A stretch of DNA of 64,000 bases from Myxococcus guangdongensis (lineage in GTDB: Bacteria; Myxococcota; Myxococcia; Myxococcales; Myxococcaceae), in NCBI RefSeq assembly GCF_024198255.1, contig NZ_JAJVKW010000005.1:434001-498000 (forward strand). Direction: 5' to 3'. The notes below the pieces were generated by a model. It worked only from the letters and a program-made list of their open reading frames with translations, did not search any database and had not been told where the DNA came from. Made by a program: the position numbers and the translations under genes. Positions 49,973 through 60,133 of this stretch are shown here, one piece after another; the stretch's first letter is position 1; every line of letters starts with the position of its first letter.

Positions 49973-51438
49973 GCGAGGCCGTCCTCGATGACGCGACGCT
50001 CATCCAGGTGGAGGAGGTCCTCCGGGCCGCCTGCGGCCTGACGCTCGCGCACAGCCTGCGCCGCACGTTGGAGACGGCGCTGGCGCGCTCCTCGGAAGCG
50101 CGGGGGCTTTCGCCCGCGTCGTTCCTGCGGGGGCTGTTGCGTCGCGACGCGCAGGCGGTGGAGACCTTCATCGAGCACGCCGTCATCGGCGAGACGTACT
50201 TCTTCCGCCACCCCGAGCACCTGCGCTCGCTGGCGCGGCTGGCCGTGCCGCAGGCGGGGCCCTTCTTCCAGGTGTGGAGCGCGGGCTGCGCCACGGGCGA
50301 GGAGCCGTACAGCATCGCCATGGCGCTGCTCGCGGCGGGTGTGCCCGAGGGTCGCTTCCGGGTGCTCGCCACGGATGTGTCCAACCGTGCGTTGGACCGC
50401 GCGCGCGCGGGGCTCTATGGCCCGTGGTCGCTGCGGCACATCGAGCCGGAGCTGGAGCGCCGCTACCTGGAGCCGCAAGGTGAGCAGCTCTCCGTCGTCG
50501 CGCAGGTGCGCCGCTCGGTGGAGTTCCGTCGCCACAACCTGGCCACCGAGCCGCCGCCCGTGAGCGGGCCGAGCGCCATCTTCTGCCGCAACGTCCTCAT
50601 CTACTTCCCGCCCGAGCTGGTGCGCGAGGTGCTCACGCACTTCGTCTCCGTGCTCGCGCCGGGCGGTCTGCTGTTCGTGTCGCCCGCCGAGGTGCCGCTC
50701 ACCAACGGGCTGGGGCTGGAGACGGTGGACGCCGAGGGCAGCGTGGCGTTGAGGGTGCCGCCTCCGGGTTGGACGCGTCCCGCGCCGCCCACGCCCCGGG
50801 CCGTGCGCGACGCGGCCCAGGCGCTGCTCCGGACGGCGGCGCGCGCCGCGGCGCGTCCCCCTGCGCTGGGGGATGGGACCTCGACGCAGCCCGCGCGCAC
50901 GCCCTCGGGGACCGAGACGCCCGTCGTGAGTCTGTCCTCGCTTCCCTCCGTGGCGCTCCCGCACCAGTCCCCGAGCGCGGGTGCCGTGCGGGGCCCGCAG
51001 GCGGTGACCGCTTCGGAGACGCGGCCTGCGAGTGGGACGGCCGGGCCGATGGAGCGCGCGCTGGACGCGGCCCGCGCCGGACGCTTCGAGGAAGCGGAGG
51101 CGCTCGCGCGCGAGGCGGCGAAGGCGTTGGTGCCGGAGGCGTACCTGCTGCTGGCCATGGTGGCGGAGGGGCGCGGGGACTTGAACGGCGCGGTGGAGGC
51201 GGTGCGCAAGGCGCTGTACCTGGAGCCGCGCCTGGCGCTCGGTCACGCGACGCTGGTGGCGCTCTACGGACGCATGGACCGGCCCGAGGACGCGGAGCGC
51301 GCGCGACAGAACGCGCTGCGCTCGCTCGACGGATTGGATGATGAACACCCGCTGCGTGGGGTGGAGACGATGACCGCCGGTGGCCTGCGACAGGCCCTGG
51401 TACCCAGAACTCAGGCTGGATGGCAGGGCGCGCGCTAG
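49969..51438 (+). CDS. cheR: CheR methyltransferase with C-terminal TPR region
   Basis: 489 residues from GTG 49969. CheR N-domain (about 5-75), then SAM-binding domain with '[12 protein letters not shown]', '[18 protein letters not shown]', '[15 protein letters not shown]' and '[11 protein letters not shown]'. A low-complexity Pro/Ser/Thr linker (about 265-355) leads to a TPR-like helical domain (about 360-450, '[20 protein letters not shown]'). It methylates receptor glutamates. Such TPR-bearing CheR forms, like FrzF, can gate or localise methylation. No cheB is found nearby. Confidence 0.93.
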   Translation: MSEAVLDDATLIQVEEVLRAACGLTLAHSLRRTLETALARSSEARGLSPASFLRGLLRRDAQAVETFIEHAVIGETYFFRHPEHLRSLARLAVPQAGPFFQVWSAGCATGEEPYSIAMALLAAGVPEGRFRVLATDVSNRALDRARAGLYGPWSLRHIEPELERRYLEPQGEQLSVVAQVRRSVEFRRHNLATEPPPVSGPSAIFCRNVLIYFPPELVREVLTHFVSVLAPGGLLFVSPAEVPLTNGLGLETVDAEGSVALRVPPPGWTRPAPPTPRAVRDAAQALLRTAARAAARPPALGDGTSTQPARTPSGTETPVVSLSSLPSVALPHQSPSAGAVRGPQAVTASETRPASGTAGPMERALDAARAGRFEEAEALAREAAKALVPEAYLLLAMVAEGRGDLNGAVEAVRKALYLEPRLALGHATLVALYGRMDRPEDAERARQNALRSLDGLDDEHPLRGVETMTAGGLRQALVPRTQAGWQGAR

Positions 51439-51466
51439 CGGCGCGCTTTCGCCCGTGGGAGTCAAC

Positions 51467-53071
51467 GTGGACCTCGAGAAGACGAAGCTGACGCTGCCAG
51501 GGCTGCTCGCGATGGGCCGCCTCAGCCTGCGCTTCAAGATTGTCGCCGTCACGGGCGTGACGGGGGTGCTCGTGGCGGGCATCCTCGTGCTCGCCTTCTG
51601 GCTGCAGATGAGCAACGCGCAGCGCGAGGACCTGTCCCGGCGCTCGCACGCGGTGAGCGCGGAGCTGTCGAAGACGCTCACGCCCATGCTGTCGGCCAAC
51701 CCGGACGCCAGTCGCCTGCAGGCCACCGCGCACGGCGTCCTCCGCCATGTCCCGGACGTGGCCTACGTGCTGGTCCGCGACGCGAAGGGCGAGCTGCTCG
51801 CGGAGGTCGCCGCGGAGCGCTTCGCGGGCGCGGACCAGCCCTCGGCGGGGGGTGACGACGCGGTGGAGCGCCGGCTGGTCATCAACGACGAGGCGGTGGT
51901 GGAGTCCTCCACCCCCGTGGTGGCGCCGCAGGGTGGCACCTCGCGCCGGGTGGGCACCGTGCAGGTGGCCCTGCACGAGGAGGCGCTCACCAACGCGCTG
52001 CGTGGCACCACGCGCTTCACGCTGGTGCTCGGCGTCTTCATCCTGGCCGCGTGCCTGGTGGCCTCGTGGTTCATGTCCGGGCTGCTGGTGGTGCCGCTGG
52101 AGCGGCTGTCGCACGCGGCGGCGGGCATCGCCGGGGGCAACCTGCGCCAGCGCTTCGACACCGAGGCCAACGACGAGATTGGCGCGGTGTCGCGCAGCTT
52201 CGCGGCCATGTCGGAGGGGCTCGCGCACCTGCTCGAGGACCTGAAGGGCGCGGCGACGGAGATGGAGAAGGAGGCGGCGGGCGTGCTGACCACGTCCTCG
52301 CAGCAGTCCGCGATGGCGCACCAGCAGGCGTCCGCCATCAGCGAGACGAGCACCACGGTGGCGGAGATTGCCCAGACGTCCAAGCAGGCCACGGCCTACG
52401 CGGACTCGGTCATCTCCCAGACGCAGAAGTCGGAGACGCTCAGCACCGAGGGCCAGAAGGTCGTGTCGGAGAGCGTGTCCGGTATGGAGAAGCTGGGCGA
52501 GCAGGTGAAGGCCATCGCCCTCTCCATCACGGACTTGAACGAGCGCACGCTCCAGATTGGCGACATCATCAGCACCGTGAAGGACGTGGCCGAGCAGTCG
52601 AACCTGCTGGCGCTCAACGCCTCCATCGAGGCGGCGAAGGCGGGCGAGCACGGACGCGGCTTCGCGGTGGTGGCCACGGAGATGCGCACCCTGGCCGAGC
52701 AGTCCCGACTGGCCGCGGAGCAGGTGCGCGGGCTCCTCAACGAAGTGCAGAAGGGGACGCGCGCGGCCGTCACCGCGACGGAGGAGGGCAGCCGTCGGGC
52801 GCAGGCGGCGATGGAGCTGGCGCGCGGCGCGGGCAACGCCATCCTCGGACTGTCCGAAGTCATTCGCGAGTCGTCCGGCGCGGCGCGACAGATTGCGGGC
52901 AATACCCGGCAGCAGACGATTGGCGTGGAGCAGATCGCCGCGGCGATGGGCGAGCTGACGTCGGCCATGGGAGACTCGGTCATCGGGACGCGACGCATCG
53001 AACAGGTGGCTGGAAACCTGACCAATCTCTCGAAGCGCTTCTCGGACCTGGTGGGTAGGTACCAGCTATGA
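51467..53071 (+). CDS. Methyl-accepting chemotaxis protein
   Basis: 534 residues from GTG 51467 with GGGAG upstream; GTG 51455 would add four residues without a ribosome site. Two membrane helices (about 24-45 and 186-208) flank a periplasmic ligand domain of about 140 residues with '[20 protein letters not shown]', a Cache/sensor-like strand set. Then HAMP (about 208-262) and a signalling domain with the hairpin tip '[40 protein letters not shown]' (in parts). It senses an unknown periplasmic cue and controls the CheA-REC kinase downstream. Confidence 0.92.
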   Translation: MDLEKTKLTLPGLLAMGRLSLRFKIVAVTGVTGVLVAGILVLAFWLQMSNAQREDLSRRSHAVSAELSKTLTPMLSANPDASRLQATAHGVLRHVPDVAYVLVRDAKGELLAEVAAERFAGADQPSAGGDDAVERRLVINDEAVVESSTPVVAPQGGTSRRVGTVQVALHEEALTNALRGTTRFTLVLGVFILAACLVASWFMSGLLVVPLERLSHAAAGIAGGNLRQRFDTEANDEIGAVSRSFAAMSEGLAHLLEDLKGAATEMEKEAAGVLTTSSQQSAMAHQQASAISETSTTVAEIAQTSKQATAYADSVISQTQKSETLSTEGQKVVSESVSGMEKLGEQVKAIALSITDLNERTLQIGDIISTVKDVAEQSNLLALNASIEAAKAGEHGRGFAVVATEMRTLAEQSRLAAEQVRGLLNEVQKGTRAAVTATEEGSRRAQAAMELARGAGNAILGLSEVIRESSGAARQIAGNTRQQTIGVEQIAAAMGELTSAMGDSVIGTRRIEQVAGNLTNLSKRFSDLVGRYQL

Positions 53072-53475
53072 ATGTGAATGTGGCGACGGAACGAAAGTCC
53101 TTGAAGGTCCTCATCGTGGAGGACACGAAGACCATCACCAATCTGCTCCAGGTCTACCTGATGGGCTGGGGCCTGGAGTTCTTCGACGCACCCAACGGCG
53201 CGGTGGGGCTGAACAAGGCGCGGGAGTTCAAGCCGGACCTCATCATCTCCGACGTGCAGATGCCGGAGATGGACGGCTTCGCCCTGTGCGCGGCCGTGCG
53301 CGCCGACTCCAACCTGCATGACACGCCCTTCATGCTGCTCACCTCCCTGAAGGACGACGCGAGTCGCAAGAAGGGGCAACTGGTGGGTGCGAGCGCCTTC
53401 CTCAACAAGCCGGTGTCGGTGGACGACCTGCGCTCGAAGGTGCGTGACATGTTGAAGCTGCCCGCGACGAAGTGA
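53068..53475 (+). CDS. cheY: Single-domain response regulator
   Basis: 135 residues. Receiver with '[10 protein letters not shown]' acidic pocket, acceptor Asp62 ('[13 protein letters not shown]'), Thr/Ser in 'FMLLTSLKD', Lys in '[11 protein letters not shown]'. Overlaps the receptor gene by 4 bp. Likely phosphorylated by the cluster's CheA-REC kinase; the output (motility, surface structures or transcription) is not shown. Extra residues precede the receiver (about 1-12). Confidence 0.92.
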   Translation: MNVNVATERKSLKVLIVEDTKTITNLLQVYLMGWGLEFFDAPNGAVGLNKAREFKPDLIISDVQMPEMDGFALCAAVRADSNLHDTPFMLLTSLKDDASRKKGQLVGASAFLNKPVSVDDLRSKVRDMLKLPATK

Positions 53476-53482
53476 CGCGCCC

Positions 53483-54043
53483 ATGCCGGGTGACGAGGTC
53501 AAGGTGAGCAAAGACTCCACGGGGCCCAGGCCCCAGCTCGGGACGTCCGGGGTGAGCGGGGACAAGCGCCGCGAGGTGCTCGGCGCGCGCGCTCGCGCCC
53601 TGGCCGAGTCTCGTCACGAGGAGCATCAAGAAGTGCTGTCCGTGCTCGCCTTCCAGGTGGGCGGGGAGCGCTACGCCGTCCGAATCGAGCACGTGGACCA
53701 TGTGCTCGAGGCGCGGGGCATCTCCTCGCTGCCCGGGGCGCCGCGGCACGTGCTGGGCGCGCTGGCCAGCCGCTCGCGCGTGGTGCCGGTGCTGGACCTC
53801 CGCCAGCTGCTGGGGCTGGAGGGCGGCGGCATGTCGGACCTGGGGAAAATCGTGGTGGTGGAGGTGGACGAGGAGTGCTTCGGCCTGGCGGCGGAGACGG
53901 TGGAGGGGCGTAAGGAGTTGCCGAAGTCAGAGCTTTCGCAGCCCCCGCCGGGACCCTTCCTGTACCTGACTCCGGACCGGCTGACGGTGCTGGAGCTGGA
54001 GCAGCTCGGGGGCCCGGCCGCGGGACGGCAGGCGCAGGAATAG
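53483..54043 (+). CDS. cheW: CheW-like coupling protein (second)
   Basis: 186 residues. A disordered N-terminus (about 1-50) precedes a CheW domain ('VLAFQVGGERYAVRIEHVDHVLEARGISSLPGAPRHVLGALASRSRVVPVLDL', in parts). The second scaffold in the operon; myxobacterial clusters often have two. Follows cheY by 7 bp and precedes cheA by 9 bp. Confidence 0.9.
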   Translation: MPGDEVKVSKDSTGPRPQLGTSGVSGDKRREVLGARARALAESRHEEHQEVLSVLAFQVGGERYAVRIEHVDHVLEARGISSLPGAPRHVLGALASRSRVVPVLDLRQLLGLEGGGMSDLGKIVVVEVDEECFGLAAETVEGRKELPKSELSQPPPGPFLYLTPDRLTVLELEQLGGPAAGRQAQE

Positions 54044-54052
54044 GGGCGCGAC

Positions 54053-56596
54053 ATGGATCCGCAGCTCTTGCGCAGCATCTGGCCGGTCTTCTCCGCGGAG
54101 ACGCGTGAGCAGATCCAAGCCATTGGAGCGAAGGTGCTCGGGTTGGAGGGCCCCTCGCACGAGCGCGAGGCGGACCTCCTGCCCTCGCTCAAGCGATTGG
54201 TGCACAGCCTCAAGGGCTCGGCGGCGAGCCTGGGGCTCGACGACATCGAGCAGGTGGTGCACGCCATCGAGGACGGGCTGACCCACATCCGCACGGATGA
54301 CGGCCTTCCCCGCGCCGCGGTGGAGTCGATGCTGCGCGGCCTGTCGGGCATCGAGGCCGCCATGGCCCGGGGCGACGCGGGGCAGTCGCCTCAAGTGGAT
54401 GGGCTGGCGGGCCTGCTCAAGTCGCTGGGCCGCGACGTCGCGATGCCCGAGTCGGCCGCGGTGCTGTCCGGGCTCGCGGCGAAGGGGCTGGAGGCGCTGG
54501 AGCTCCTGGAGGCCGCGCTCGGCGCGCTGTGCTCGCCGGACGTGCCGGACCGCGCGGCCGTGGTCCGCAAGGCGATGGAGCGGGCGCGCGGGTTGAAGCT
54601 GCAGGCGCTGGAGGCCGGCTCCGCGCGGCTGGCCACGCTGTCCGAGTCCGCCGCGCTGGGGTTCGCGCGCATGGAGCCGGGCGGCGACGCGGCGAGCCTC
54701 GCGGCCTCCGAGGTCGCGGGCACGCTGGTGGACCTGCGCGGTCAGCTCGAGTTCGAGCGGCCGCCTCAAGCCGTGGCGCGCGCGGTGGAGACGTTGCGCG
54801 CGGCGCCGGTGGCCGTGGAGAACGGCGCGTCCGGTGTGGCGCAGGCGCCCGCGCCGCAGGAGGCTCGGGCCGCGACGGACCACACGGTGCGCGTGGCGGT
54901 GAAGACGCTGGACTCGCTGGCGCTCCAGGTGGAGCTGCTCGTGGCGGGTCGTTCCCAGCAGGCGCGTCGCTCGGAGAGCTACCGCGCGTTGTCGGATGGG
55001 ACGCACGAGGTGCTTCGCCAGCTGGAGCGCGCCGCGTCGGAGCTCACGCTCGCGGGAGGCGGAGCGGCGCTGGACTCGCTGCGCTCGGGCGTGGCGTTGA
55101 TGCGGAGCATGCAGAAGCGCTTGCTGGAGGTGTCGCGCGAGGCGCACCGGGACAGCGAGCAGCTCGCGTTGGTGGCGCAGGTGGCGCGCGATGACCTGCG
55201 AGATTTGCGCATGGTGCCCGCCTCGCAGCTGCTGGAGCCGCTGCGTCGCACGGTGCGCGAGGTGTCCGCGCGGTTGAACAAGGACGTGGCGCTGGACCTG
55301 GCGGGAGGCGAGGTCCGGTTGGACCGGCGCATCCTGGATGCGCTCAAGGACCCGTTGCTGCACCTGGTGCGCAACGCCATCGACCACGGCCTCGAGACGC
55401 CGGACGAGCGCCGCGCGGTGGGCAAGCCCGGGACGGGGCGGTTGACGGTGCGCGTGGAGCCTCGGGGCGCGCGCATCGCCGTGGTGGTGGAGGACGATGG
55501 TTACGGTCTGTCCCCGGAGCGTGTGAGGGCCACGGCCGTGCGGCGGGGCCTGTTGACGGAGGACGCGGCCGCGAAGCTGACCGATGCGCAGGCGGCGCGG
55601 CTGGTGTTCCAGCCGGGCTTCTCCACGCGTGAGCAGGTGACGGCGACGTCGGGCCGCGGCGTGGGACTGGACGTGGTGCAGGCCACGGCGGCGCGGCTGC
55701 AGGGCTCGGTGGATGTGGAGTTCTGGGCGGGGAAGGGGACGCGCTTCACGGTGGACCTGCCGCTGACGCTGGCCGCGGCGCTGGGCCTGCTGGTGCGCAC
55801 GGGCACGACGGTGTCCGCGATTCCGTCCGACAGCGTGGAGCGCGTGCTGCGGCTCACGCCGGACGATGTGGGCACGGTGGCCGGTCGCGTGGTGGCGCGC
55901 GTGGACGGCTCGCAGCTCACGTTCCTCCCCCTGGCGGAGGCCATCGGTCTGCCCCGGCTGCCGCTGGCCATCGAGTCAGGGCGCGTGCAGACGGCGGCGC
56001 TGGTCGTCGTGGGGGGAGACAAGGTGCTCTACGCCATCGACGAGGTGGTGGGGCAGCAGGAGATTGTCGTGCGCTCGCTGGGCAAGCACCTGCAGAGCGT
56101 GCGGCATCTGGCCGGCGCGGCGGTGCTGGACGATGGGCGCGTGGTGCCGGTGCTCAACGCGCCGGAGCTCGTCCGCGCGGCGAGGCCGGAGACGCGCTCG
56201 ATGGCGACGGAGTCGCGTCGTCCGCGCATCCTGGTGTGCGACGACGCGCTCACGACGCGCTTCGCGATGAAGTCGCTGCTCGAGATCGCCGGCTTCCCGG
56301 TGGTGACGGCCGCGGACGGCGAGGAAGCCTGGGGCATCCTGGAGCGCACCTCGTGTCAGCTCGTGGTGAGCGATTGGCAGATGCCTCGCCTGGACGGTGT
56401 CGGGCTCGCGCGGCGCATCAAGTCGCACCCGACGCTGCACTCCACGCCCATCATCCTCGTCACCTCGCTCGACAGCCCCGAGGACCGCGCGGCGGGACTC
56501 GAGGCGGGCGCGGATGGCTACCTCGTCAAGCGCGAGGTGGAGCGCGGCAGGCTGCTGGAGTTGGTGCGACAGCTCCTGCCCGCGAACGCGGCGTAG
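54053..56596 (+). CDS. cheA: CheA histidine kinase fused to a receiver
   Basis: 847 residues. HPt domain (about 1-110) with His51 in 'RLVHSLKGSAASLGL'; a long helical linker; dimerisation helix (about 280-350); kinase domain with 'LHLVRNAIDHGLETP', 'VVVEDDGYGLSPE', 'TATSGRGVGLDVVQA'; CheW-like regulatory domain (about 570-705); C-terminal receiver (about 720-845) with acidic 'VCDDALTTRF' and acceptor Asp774 ('VVSDWQMPRLDG'). No P2 CheY-binding domain evident. FrzE-like architecture. It should phosphorylate its own receiver and CheY. Last gene of the operon. Confidence 0.93.
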   Translation: MDPQLLRSIWPVFSAETREQIQAIGAKVLGLEGPSHEREADLLPSLKRLVHSLKGSAASLGLDDIEQVVHAIEDGLTHIRTDDGLPRAAVESMLRGLSGIEAAMARGDAGQSPQVDGLAGLLKSLGRDVAMPESAAVLSGLAAKGLEALELLEAALGALCSPDVPDRAAVVRKAMERARGLKLQALEAGSARLATLSESAALGFARMEPGGDAASLAASEVAGTLVDLRGQLEFERPPQAVARAVETLRAAPVAVENGASGVAQAPAPQEARAATDHTVRVAVKTLDSLALQVELLVAGRSQQARRSESYRALSDGTHEVLRQLERAASELTLAGGGAALDSLRSGVALMRSMQKRLLEVSREAHRDSEQLALVAQVARDDLRDLRMVPASQLLEPLRRTVREVSARLNKDVALDLAGGEVRLDRRILDALKDPLLHLVRNAIDHGLETPDERRAVGKPGTGRLTVRVEPRGARIAVVVEDDGYGLSPERVRATAVRRGLLTEDAAAKLTDAQAARLVFQPGFSTREQVTATSGRGVGLDVVQATAARLQGSVDVEFWAGKGTRFTVDLPLTLAAALGLLVRTGTTVSAIPSDSVERVLRLTPDDVGTVAGRVVARVDGSQLTFLPLAEAIGLPRLPLAIESGRVQTAALVVVGGDKVLYAIDEVVGQQEIVVRSLGKHLQSVRHLAGAAVLDDGRVVPVLNAPELVRAARPETRSMATESRRPRILVCDDALTTRFAMKSLLEIAGFPVVTAADGEEAWGILERTSCQLVVSDWQMPRLDGVGLARRIKSHPTLHSTPIILVTSLDSPEDRAAGLEAGADGYLVKREVERGRLLELVRQLLPANAA

Positions 56597-56784
56597 CGGT
56601 TCGCGTCGCGGAATCGGCCTGGGCGGCGCTGTCCCGGCGTGTGGCGTTGAGCCGCGCGCCGGAGTGGATGGATGTGTCGCGCCCGGAAGTTTCACGCAGG
56701 CCTGCCGCGTGACTCGCGAGAGGGCGGAGTGGAGGCGCCGCGCCGGCAGTGGCCGGGTGTGCGAATCGCTCGGTTTCCGCTCGC

Positions 56785-57795
56785 TCAGTGGGTGCCGGCG
56801 GCGCCGGGAGGTCCGAGCTCCGCCGGAAGTTGAGCGACCCAGCGCGGCGCCGCGTCGGTCGGCGTCTCCAGGGTTCCTCCGAGCCGGCGCGTCAGCTCCC
56901 GCATCTGCGTGAGGGCCTTGGCCGGGGGCGCCTCTCCGCTCCGGGGCGTCACGAGCACCCGCCAGCAGCTCGTGGGCTCCATGGCCTCGACCTGGAGCTC
57001 CATCGCAGTGGCGCGCGTGGACGCGAGCCCTCGCGACATCGCCCGCATCCAGGTCTCCACCTCGACGCGGGCACCCTTCACCAGCAAGGGACGCTCCGGT
57101 AGCACCAGCGTTACCGTGCACCGCTGCGCGTGTCGCGACGCGGGACCGAAGGCCGCGAGCAGCAGGGGCCGCAGGTCCGTGAGTGCCCCACGCCCCAGTC
57201 GATGGTCGATGAGCGCCCGTTGGTCCTGCGCGGCGCGCATCATCCGGTCCAGATAGCGCTGCGCCGTCGTGTTCACCGGCCCCGCGATGCCCTTCATCAT
57301 CATGTCCAGGTAGCCCTTGATGACCATCAGGGGCGTCCGCAGGTCATGGGCCGCGTGTGAGCGGCGCTGCTCCCACCGCGCCACCTCACGCTCCAGTTCC
57401 CTGCGCTGGGCCAGCAGCCTCATATGACGTGTGTTCGCGGCCGACTCCCGCGCACGCGCCGCGAGCAGCGTGCTCCCGAAGGCGGACAACCGTCCGAGCA
57501 CCTCGCCGTCCGCGCGCTCGGGCCAGACCTTCAGCAGCCGTCCACCACCGGACATCGGCAGCGGAATGCCCGTGCCCACGCGCGCCACACAGACACGTCC
57601 ATCGAAGAGCGCCGCGCCGGAGGCCCCCGTCAATCGGAGCGTCTCGCGCAGCAACAACTCCATGCCCGCCTGGGCGCCGCGGCACAGTGCCCTCTCGGCC
57701 ACCGCCACGAGCGCCTGTTCCACCCCCGCGGCGACATCCGGGTCGACGCTCCGCCCACTCCAAGCACCCGCTTGCACGTGCAGAGGTATGGGCAC
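56785..57795 (-). CDS. Histidine-kinase-like protein with degenerate ATPase domain
   Basis: 336 residues from GTG 57795 (GGAGGTG). A GAF-like N-terminal region (about 20-110) leads to a coiled segment and an intact H-box 'HAAHDLRTPLMVIKGYL' (His150). The part where the ATPase should be (about 210-330) lacks the N-box Asn and both glycine-rich boxes; it keeps only general alpha-beta character. So it may be a phosphotransfer or dimer partner rather than an active kinase. Convergent with cheA. Confidence 0.8.
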   Translation of the reverse strand: MPIPLHVQAGAWSGRSVDPDVAAGVEQALVAVAERALCRGAQAGMELLLRETLRLTGASGAALFDGRVCVARVGTGIPLPMSGGGRLLKVWPERADGEVLGRLSAFGSTLLAARARESAANTRHMRLLAQRRELEREVARWEQRRSHAAHDLRTPLMVIKGYLDMMMKGIAGPVNTTAQRYLDRMMRAAQDQRALIDHRLGRGALTDLRPLLLAAFGPASRHAQRCTVTLVLPERPLLVKGARVEVETWMRAMSRGLASTRATAMELQVEAMEPTSCWRVLVTPRSGEAPPAKALTQMRELTRRLGGTLETPTDAAPRWVAQLPAELGPPGAAGTH

Positions 57796-57999
57796 GGCAC
57801 CTCCAGGGCGCAACACTGCCCACGGTGGGCAAAGAAGGCGCCGGCACCCGGCAATCCTTTACCCATGCCCATCGGCGACCTCCCGACTTTTTACTGTCCC
57901 GCGGGGAGGGATGATCGCCCAAACCCTCTCAACTCCTCGGAGAGCCCCCTTGGCCGGACCCTTGCTAACGGCCACTGCGAAGGGCGGCGGAAGGGACCG

Positions 58000-60075
58000 A
58001 TGGGCACACTCGACTACTACGCGGCAATCGCCAGACTGGCTCCGGGGGCCTTGGCCCTCAGCGCGGTGCGGCGCGTGCAGGGCGTGGCACGGCAGGCACG
58101 ATACCGACGGCGTGAGCGCACCGATGAGGTGCGGCTCTTGAGCGCGTTCGGCGTGGCCCGCGCGGACGAGCTGGCCCAGAAGGCGCTCGACCAGCGCACC
58201 TCTCGCGCCTGGTGCGAGGTTTCCCAGCGCGAGTCCGTGCTCGCCACGCTCTCCTCCATTCCAGGCGCCCGTGAGCGCGCCACCGCCCGCGCCCAGGCCG
58301 CGCTCCGTCAGGAGTGGGACGTCTTCGGCACGCGCGTCGTCTTCGGTGAAGGCAAGCCGGTGGACTGGTCGCTCGACGTGCTCAGCGGCCACCGTTATCC
58401 GCTGGCGCCGGTGGAGCGGATGCCGCTCCTGTCGAAGGGGAATGATCCGAAGTACCCCTGGGTGATGGGGCGGCTCGACAGCGTCATCGCGCTGGCGCAG
58501 GGCTTCTGGGTGGAGAACGCTCCGCGTGAGCGCTCGCGACTGGCCTCCGCCTTCGTGATGCAGGTGCTCGACTTCCTCCAGGCCAATCCGGTGGGGCAGG
58601 GCGTCCAGTGGTCCTGTGCCATGGAAGTGGCGCTGCGCGCGGCCAACCTGGCGCAGGCCCTGGCCATGTTCGCCGACGCGCCTGAGGTGCGCCGCGCGGA
58701 GTTCCTGGTGCCGCTGCTCGGCTCGCTCGCCGACCACCTGTCCTGGGTGGAGGCCCACCTCGAGGACCGGGGCGCGGTGCCCAACAACCACCTGGTCTCC
58801 AACTACGTGGGCCTGCTCGTCGTCGGCCTGCTGTTCCCGGAGCTGCCCGGCGCCTCGCGTCAGGTGGCGCTGGCGGTGGCGGGCCTGTGCGAGCAGATGT
58901 CCGCGCAGGTCCACGTCGAGGGCACCTCCTTCGAGGGCTCCATTCCCTACCACCGTCTCTCGGTGGAGCTGTTCACCCTGGCGCTGCTGGTGGCGCGGGG
59001 CGCGGGCGTGGCGCTGGGCACGGCCTACGAGACGCGGCTCAAGCGCATGTTCCACGCGGTGCGCGCGTGGTCCTCGGAGACGGGACTCGCGCCGCAGATT
59101 GGCGACAACGACTCCGGCCGCGTCTTCCCGCTGAGAGACCGCGGCGACATGGAGCAGGGCTATCTGGTGGGCCTGGGCGCGGCCCTCTTCGGAGACGCGG
59201 GCCTGGCGGGCAGCGAGCTCCCGGACGAGGCCGCGTGGCTGCTCGGGCACGTGGGCCTGGAGCGTCACCAGCGCCTGTCACCGGGCACGGCGCCGCAGTC
59301 CATCAGCTTCCCGGAGGGCGGCTTCCACGTGCTGCGCGGCGCGGGCGCCGTCGTCACCGTGAGCGCGGGCAAGCAGGGCCAGCGCGGGGTGGGCGGCCAC
59401 AGCCACAACGACAAGCTCTCCTTCGAGCTGCACCTGGGCGGCCGTCCCGTCATCGTCGACCCGGGCACCGGCTCGTACACGCGCGACCCGGCGATGCGCA
59501 ACGCGTTCCGCGGCACCGCCGCGCACAACACCGTGCAGGTGGATGGCGCGGAGCAGTCCACGTTGGACCCGGCCCGGCTGTTCGCGCTGCCCGAGGAAGC
59601 CAAAGCGCGCGTGGTGGCCTTCCTTCCTGGCACCCTCGTGGACAGATTGCGGGTCCGCCATGATGGTTACCGCCTGTTGCCGGCCCCGGTCGGCATCGAG
59701 CGCACGTTCCGGCTGGACCGGCGCGAGCGCTCACTGGCGGGGCGGGATTCCTTCATCGGCACCGGCGCTCACGAGGTCATTGGACGCTTTCATCTTCCCG
59801 ATGAGCAGGCCCGGCGGGTGACGCCGGATGCGCAGGTGCTGGCACGGGCGCAGCGCGCGGCGGAGGAGCCGCTGGTGTTCTCGCGTGTCGCGGTGGAGCT
59901 GGGCCCGGAGGGGGCGCCGCTCGCATGGATTCTGCTGGAAGAGGGCCTGGAGTCGCAGGTGGTGCCCTCGCGCTACTCGCCCGGTTATGGGCGGGTGGTG
60001 CCCGCGGTGACGGTGGAGTTCCGGGGGCAGGTGAAGCCTCCGACGAGTTTGAAGTGGGTCGTGGTCTTCAGGTGA
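58000..60075 (+). CDS. Heparinase II/III-family protein (polysaccharide lyase-like)
   Basis: 691 residues from ATG 58000 with GGAAGGGA upstream. The N-terminal alpha/alpha toroid (about 60-420, with 'NNHLVSNYVGLLVVGLLFPEL' and 'EGSIPYHRLSVELFTLALL', in parts) and the C-terminal beta-sandwich ('VGGHSHNDKLSFELHLGGRPVIVDPGTGSYTRDP', in parts, about 465-500) are those of heparinase II/III and alginate-lyase relatives. No signal peptide seen, so it may be cytoplasmic or exported by another route. Such proteins are often part of exopolysaccharide gene sets; the nucleotide-sugar dehydrogenase follows within 58 bp. Confidence 0.85.
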   Translation: MGTLDYYAAIARLAPGALALSAVRRVQGVARQARYRRRERTDEVRLLSAFGVARADELAQKALDQRTSRAWCEVSQRESVLATLSSIPGARERATARAQAALRQEWDVFGTRVVFGEGKPVDWSLDVLSGHRYPLAPVERMPLLSKGNDPKYPWVMGRLDSVIALAQGFWVENAPRERSRLASAFVMQVLDFLQANPVGQGVQWSCAMEVALRAANLAQALAMFADAPEVRRAEFLVPLLGSLADHLSWVEAHLEDRGAVPNNHLVSNYVGLLVVGLLFPELPGASRQVALAVAGLCEQMSAQVHVEGTSFEGSIPYHRLSVELFTLALLVARGAGVALGTAYETRLKRMFHAVRAWSSETGLAPQIGDNDSGRVFPLRDRGDMEQGYLVGLGAALFGDAGLAGSELPDEAAWLLGHVGLERHQRLSPGTAPQSISFPEGGFHVLRGAGAVVTVSAGKQGQRGVGGHSHNDKLSFELHLGGRPVIVDPGTGSYTRDPAMRNAFRGTAAHNTVQVDGAEQSTLDPARLFALPEEAKARVVAFLPGTLVDRLRVRHDGYRLLPAPVGIERTFRLDRRERSLAGRDSFIGTGAHEVIGRFHLPDEQARRVTPDAQVLARAQRAAEEPLVFSRVAVELGPEGAPLAWILLEEGLESQVVPSRYSPGYGRVVPAVTVEFRGQVKPPTSLKWVVVFR

Positions 60076-60133
60076 GTGTCTGGGTCGGGGCGTGACCGCT
60101 CTGCGGCACGTCGCATCAGGAGAGGTGAGGACG

